Source of the DNA: Ktedonobacter sp. 13_1_20CM_4_53_11
GTDB taxonomy: Bacteria > Chloroflexota > Ktedonobacteria > Ktedonobacterales > Ktedonobacteraceae
Length of the DNA stretch: 9,114 bases
Assembly (NCBI GenBank): GCA_001919995.1
Contig: MNIY01000021.1
Location: 1-9,114, forward strand
Direction: 5' to 3'
Each line of letters opens with the position of its first letter. The stretch's first letter is position 1. The translations under genes were made by a program, and so were the position numbers. Below, in pieces: positions 7,433-9,114 of this stretch. The notes beneath the pieces are model-generated. The model was not told the DNA's origin, searched no databases, and saw nothing but the letters and a program-made list of their open reading frames with translations.

Positions 7433-7578
7433 TGAGCATTTCCATCACTCCAACGGAACAAAAACTACGAGCTATTGTCGCACCAAAACTCAGGGTTTCC
7501 CCCGAGCAGGTTCCGCTGGACAAATCGTTATTAGAAGACCTGAACCTGGACTCCCAGGCAGATTATGACGGGAAAAAC
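7432..7578 (+). pseudogene. Truncated acyl carrier protein (front half) fused to glycosyltransferase
   Basis: The segment with TEQKLRAIVAPKLRVSP and PLDKSLLEDLNLDS reads as helix I and the following loop of a carrier protein, ending at the 4'-phosphopantetheine attachment motif (DSL in intact ACPs). Ser41 (codon 7552-7554) is kept, but the next residue is Gln, and helices II-IV are missing. QADYDGKN (42-49), perhaps former upstream sequence of the glycosyltransferase gene, then leads into Met50. An ACP placed after the FAAL and AAR genes would make sense as their shared substrate carrier. What remains can hardly fold or be recognised by a phosphopantetheinyl transferase. The ACP identity is by eye from about 41 residues. 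Confidence 0.7.
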
Positions 7579-8859
7579 ATGCGTATTGCTCTTATAACGC
7601 TGGGTTCAGAGGGGGATGTGCGCCCTTTCATTGCCCTGGGGTTGGGCTTGCAAGCCGCCGGCCATGATGTCTTACTGGTCACCCATACCTCATTCGAACC
7701 GCTCATCCACAGCCGGGGGCTTGCCTGTTTCCCAGTCGGAAACGATCCACGCGACGTGCTGGAAAACGAAATGGGGCAGACCTGGCTTGGCACAGGCAAC
7801 AACGCACTACGCTTCTTCCGGCAGTTTTCCCGCATAGCGGATTCGCTGATACAGCAATATATGCTAGATTGCTGGAATGCCTGTCAGGGTACCGAAGCGA
7901 TTGTGTTTTCAACTATCGGGCTTGCCGTAGGGTACCCCATCGCTGAAAAACTGGGAGTGCCCTTCGGTATGGCCGCTCCCTATCCCCTGACCCCTACACA
8001 TGCTTTTCGCAGCCCGTATTTTCCTGCACTGCCAGCCTCGCTCCCCCTCAGCGGCTTTTACAACCACCTGACCCACATTTTGTCTATGCAAATCTTCTGG
8101 CAACTCGTTCGACCGGCAGTGAATAAAGCACGGGGAGAGGTTCTGAATTTACCATCCCTTTCCCCAAACTGGCCTCTCAGTGAGATGCGCCGGGGACGTT
8201 TTACCCTTCTTTACTGCTACAGTCCCCATATCGTCCCTCCCGCGTCCGATTGGAGCAGTTGGAATCACGTGACAGGGTACTGGTTTCTAGATCGCCAGGC
8301 AGAATGGCAGCCCCCACCTGACTTGCTGGATTTCCTGGCATCAGGCCCACCCCCGGTTTATGTCGGCTTTGGCAGCATGAATAGCCACAAACCGGAAGAA
8401 GCGACGGAAATGGTGTTGCAAGCGCTGGCGCGTTCGAAGCAACGCGGAATCTTGCTGACAGGCTGGGGAGGCTTGAGTAATGCCGATTTGCCTGATAGTA
8501 TATTCAAGATCGACTCAATTCCTCACGATTGGCTTTTCCCACAAATGGCAGCGATTGTACATCACGGGGGCTCTGGCACAACGGCGGCAAGTATGCGCGC
8601 AGGTATCCCCACCGTTGTTATCCCCTTTTTTGGCGATCAGCCCTTCTGGGGACAACGCATTTTTGCATTGGGTGCCGGGCCAAGACCTATTCCCCGGAAG
8701 CGGCTATCAGTAGAGCAATTGGCTACCGCCATTCAAGCCGCAACCTGCGACGAGGTCATGTGCACGCGGTCAGCTGCCTTAGGCGAGTGTATCCGGAAAG
8801 AGGATGGAGTGACGCAAGCAGTCGAGGTCTTGCATCGTCACCTACACATCACCGTGTGA
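7432..8859 (+). CDS. GT1-type glycosyltransferase with N-terminal half-ACP fusion
   Basis: The 475-residue product has two parts. Residues 1-41 look like the first half of an acyl carrier protein. From Met50 (ATG 7579) a complete GT-B fold glycosyltransferase begins with MRIALITLGSEGDVRPF, the usual N-terminus of UGT-like enzymes (sterol glucosyltransferases, rhamnosyltransferases and antibiotic glycosyltransferases). The donor-binding C-terminal domain has VYVGFGSM, then VHHGGSGTTAASMRAGIP from residue 376 and FFGDQPFWGQRI with Asp402-Gln403, which normally contact the sugar. Family members move a hexose or deoxyhexose from a nucleotide sugar to a hydroxyl on a lipid or natural product. In this operon the acceptor may be a hydroxylated fatty chain; that is inference. 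An internal start at 7579 is possible, but only GGGA (7570-7573) precedes it. No signal peptide or clear transmembrane segment is present. Confidence 0.85.
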   Translation: MSISITPTEQKLRAIVAPKLRVSPEQVPLDKSLLEDLNLDSQADYDGKNMRIALITLGSEGDVRPFIALGLGLQAAGHDVLLVTHTSFEPLIHSRGLACFPVGNDPRDVLENEMGQTWLGTGNNALRFFRQFSRIADSLIQQYMLDCWNACQGTEAIVFSTIGLAVGYPIAEKLGVPFGMAAPYPLTPTHAFRSPYFPALPASLPLSGFYNHLTHILSMQIFWQLVRPAVNKARGEVLNLPSLSPNWPLSEMRRGRFTLLYCYSPHIVPPASDWSSWNHVTGYWFLDRQAEWQPPPDLLDFLASGPPPVYVGFGSMNSHKPEEATEMVLQALARSKQRGILLTGWGGLSNADLPDSIFKIDSIPHDWLFPQMAAIVHHGGSGTTAASMRAGIPTVVIPFFGDQPFWGQRIFALGAGPRPIPRKRLSVEQLATAIQAATCDEVMCTRSAALGECIRKEDGVTQAVEVLHRHLHITV

Positions 8860-8868
8860 TAATCGATT

Positions 8869-8880
8869 GTTTCGCGAAAC
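8869..8880. promoter_or_regulatory. Perfect 12-bp palindrome, possible operator
   Basis: GTTTCGCGAAAC is its own reverse complement and lies in the only sizeable gap (66 nt) inside the operon, between the glycosyltransferase and the dehydrogenase. It could be a dimeric regulator site or a small hairpin. No similar site was noticed near the operon promoter, and I do not recognise a matching regulator family. Confidence 0.3.
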
Positions 8881-8912
8881 GCGGCGGCCTGGCAGCAGGT
8901 CATCACATGGGC

Positions 8913-8917
8913 GGAGG
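8913..8917 (+). promoter_or_regulatory. Ribosome binding site of the dehydrogenase gene
   Basis: GGAGG lies 8 nt before the ATG at 8926, which fixes the start of the partial dehydrogenase gene. A nearby ATG at 8907 is out of frame with it. Confidence 0.6.
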
Positions 8918-8925
8918 TTACCTTT

Positions 8926-9114
8926 ATGGGAAACAGGCGAATACCCCTCGCCAATACAATAGTGGTGACGGGGGCATCTAGTGGGATCGGTAAAGCATGT
9001 GCCTTGCAGCTGGACAAATTGGGGTTTCGGGTTTTCGCTGGCGTGCGCCGGGAGATGGATAGTGACGCTTTGCGATGCGAGGCTTCGGCCACGCTTACCC
9101 CCATTTTGCTCGAT
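8926..9114 (+). CDS. Short-chain dehydrogenase/reductase, N-terminal part only
   Basis: The first 63 residues of an SDR-family oxidoreductase are present; the gene continues beyond the window. The cofactor motif TGASSGIG is at 15-22, preceded by a hydrophobic strand (TIVVTG). The second strand RVFAGVRRE (35-43) ends in Arg41-Arg42, which points to NADP(H). The segment ends at LLD (61-63), which in classical SDRs starts the adenine-contacting loop. The overall look recalls retinol- or hydroxysteroid-dehydrogenase-like SDRs that act on lipid alcohols or ketones. The catalytic Ser-Tyr-Lys residues lie outside the window. It follows the glycosyltransferase after 66 nt on the same strand and may reduce a ketone made by the operon. 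The product's substrate cannot be inferred further. Confidence 0.85.
   Translation, partial: MGNRRIPLANTIVVTGASSGIGKACALQLDKLGFRVFAGVRREMDSDALRCEASATLTPILLD

Noticed and set aside
8529..8981. A 150-codon + strand open frame spanning the end of the glycosyltransferase and the start of the dehydrogenase
   Set aside because: It is in a different frame from two recognised genes, and its product has no family features.

Overview
The window looks like a piece of a bacterial chromosome with middling GC content. The genes are densely packed. The mix of genes (a GH38 alpha-mannosidase, a YegS-type lipid kinase, an acetolactate-synthase-like enzyme and a glycolipid-type glycosyltransferase) would suit a large-genome Chloroflexota such as a Ktedonobacteria member. 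This placement is an inference from gene content, not from a marker gene. No rRNA, tRNA, CRISPR array, transposase or phage gene was seen.

Left part (1-1984): the 3' end of an alpha-mannosidase gene on the + strand converges on a diacylglycerol/sphingosine-kinase-like lipid kinase gene on the - strand. A short imperfect hairpin lies between them. Positions 1985-2455 form a divergent intergenic region with a good sigma70-type promoter (TATAAT at 2155-2160) and about 290 nt of possible untranslated leader containing small inverted repeats.

Right part (2456-9114): a tightly coupled + strand operon. In order it encodes a fatty-acyl-AMP ligase (FAAL) homologue, a thiamine-diphosphate (ThDP) carboligase resembling acetolactate synthase, an SRPBCC/polyketide-cyclase-like protein, a homologue of the cyanobacterial long-chain acyl-ACP reductase (AAR), a glycosyltransferase whose first 41 residues are the front half of an acyl carrier protein, and the start of a short-chain dehydrogenase/reductase that runs off the window. 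The first five genes overlap or are 3 nt apart. The last follows a 66-nt gap that holds a perfect 12-bp palindrome.

Read as a pathway (inference): the FAAL activates a fatty acid and loads an ACP, AAR reduces acyl-ACP to a fatty aldehyde, the ThDP enzyme joins the aldehyde to a 2-oxoacid-derived unit to give a long-chain acyloin, and the SDR, SRPBCC protein and glycosyltransferase finish it, perhaps as a glycolipid. I know of no described system with this combination.

Two genes carry in-frame lesions. The FAAL lacks the whole segment that should hold the TGD and GRxKD motifs, and the ACP is cut just after its phosphopantetheine serine and fused to the glycosyltransferase. Either the pathway is decaying in this genome, or the proteins are genuinely remodelled, or the assembly has lost sequence at two places.
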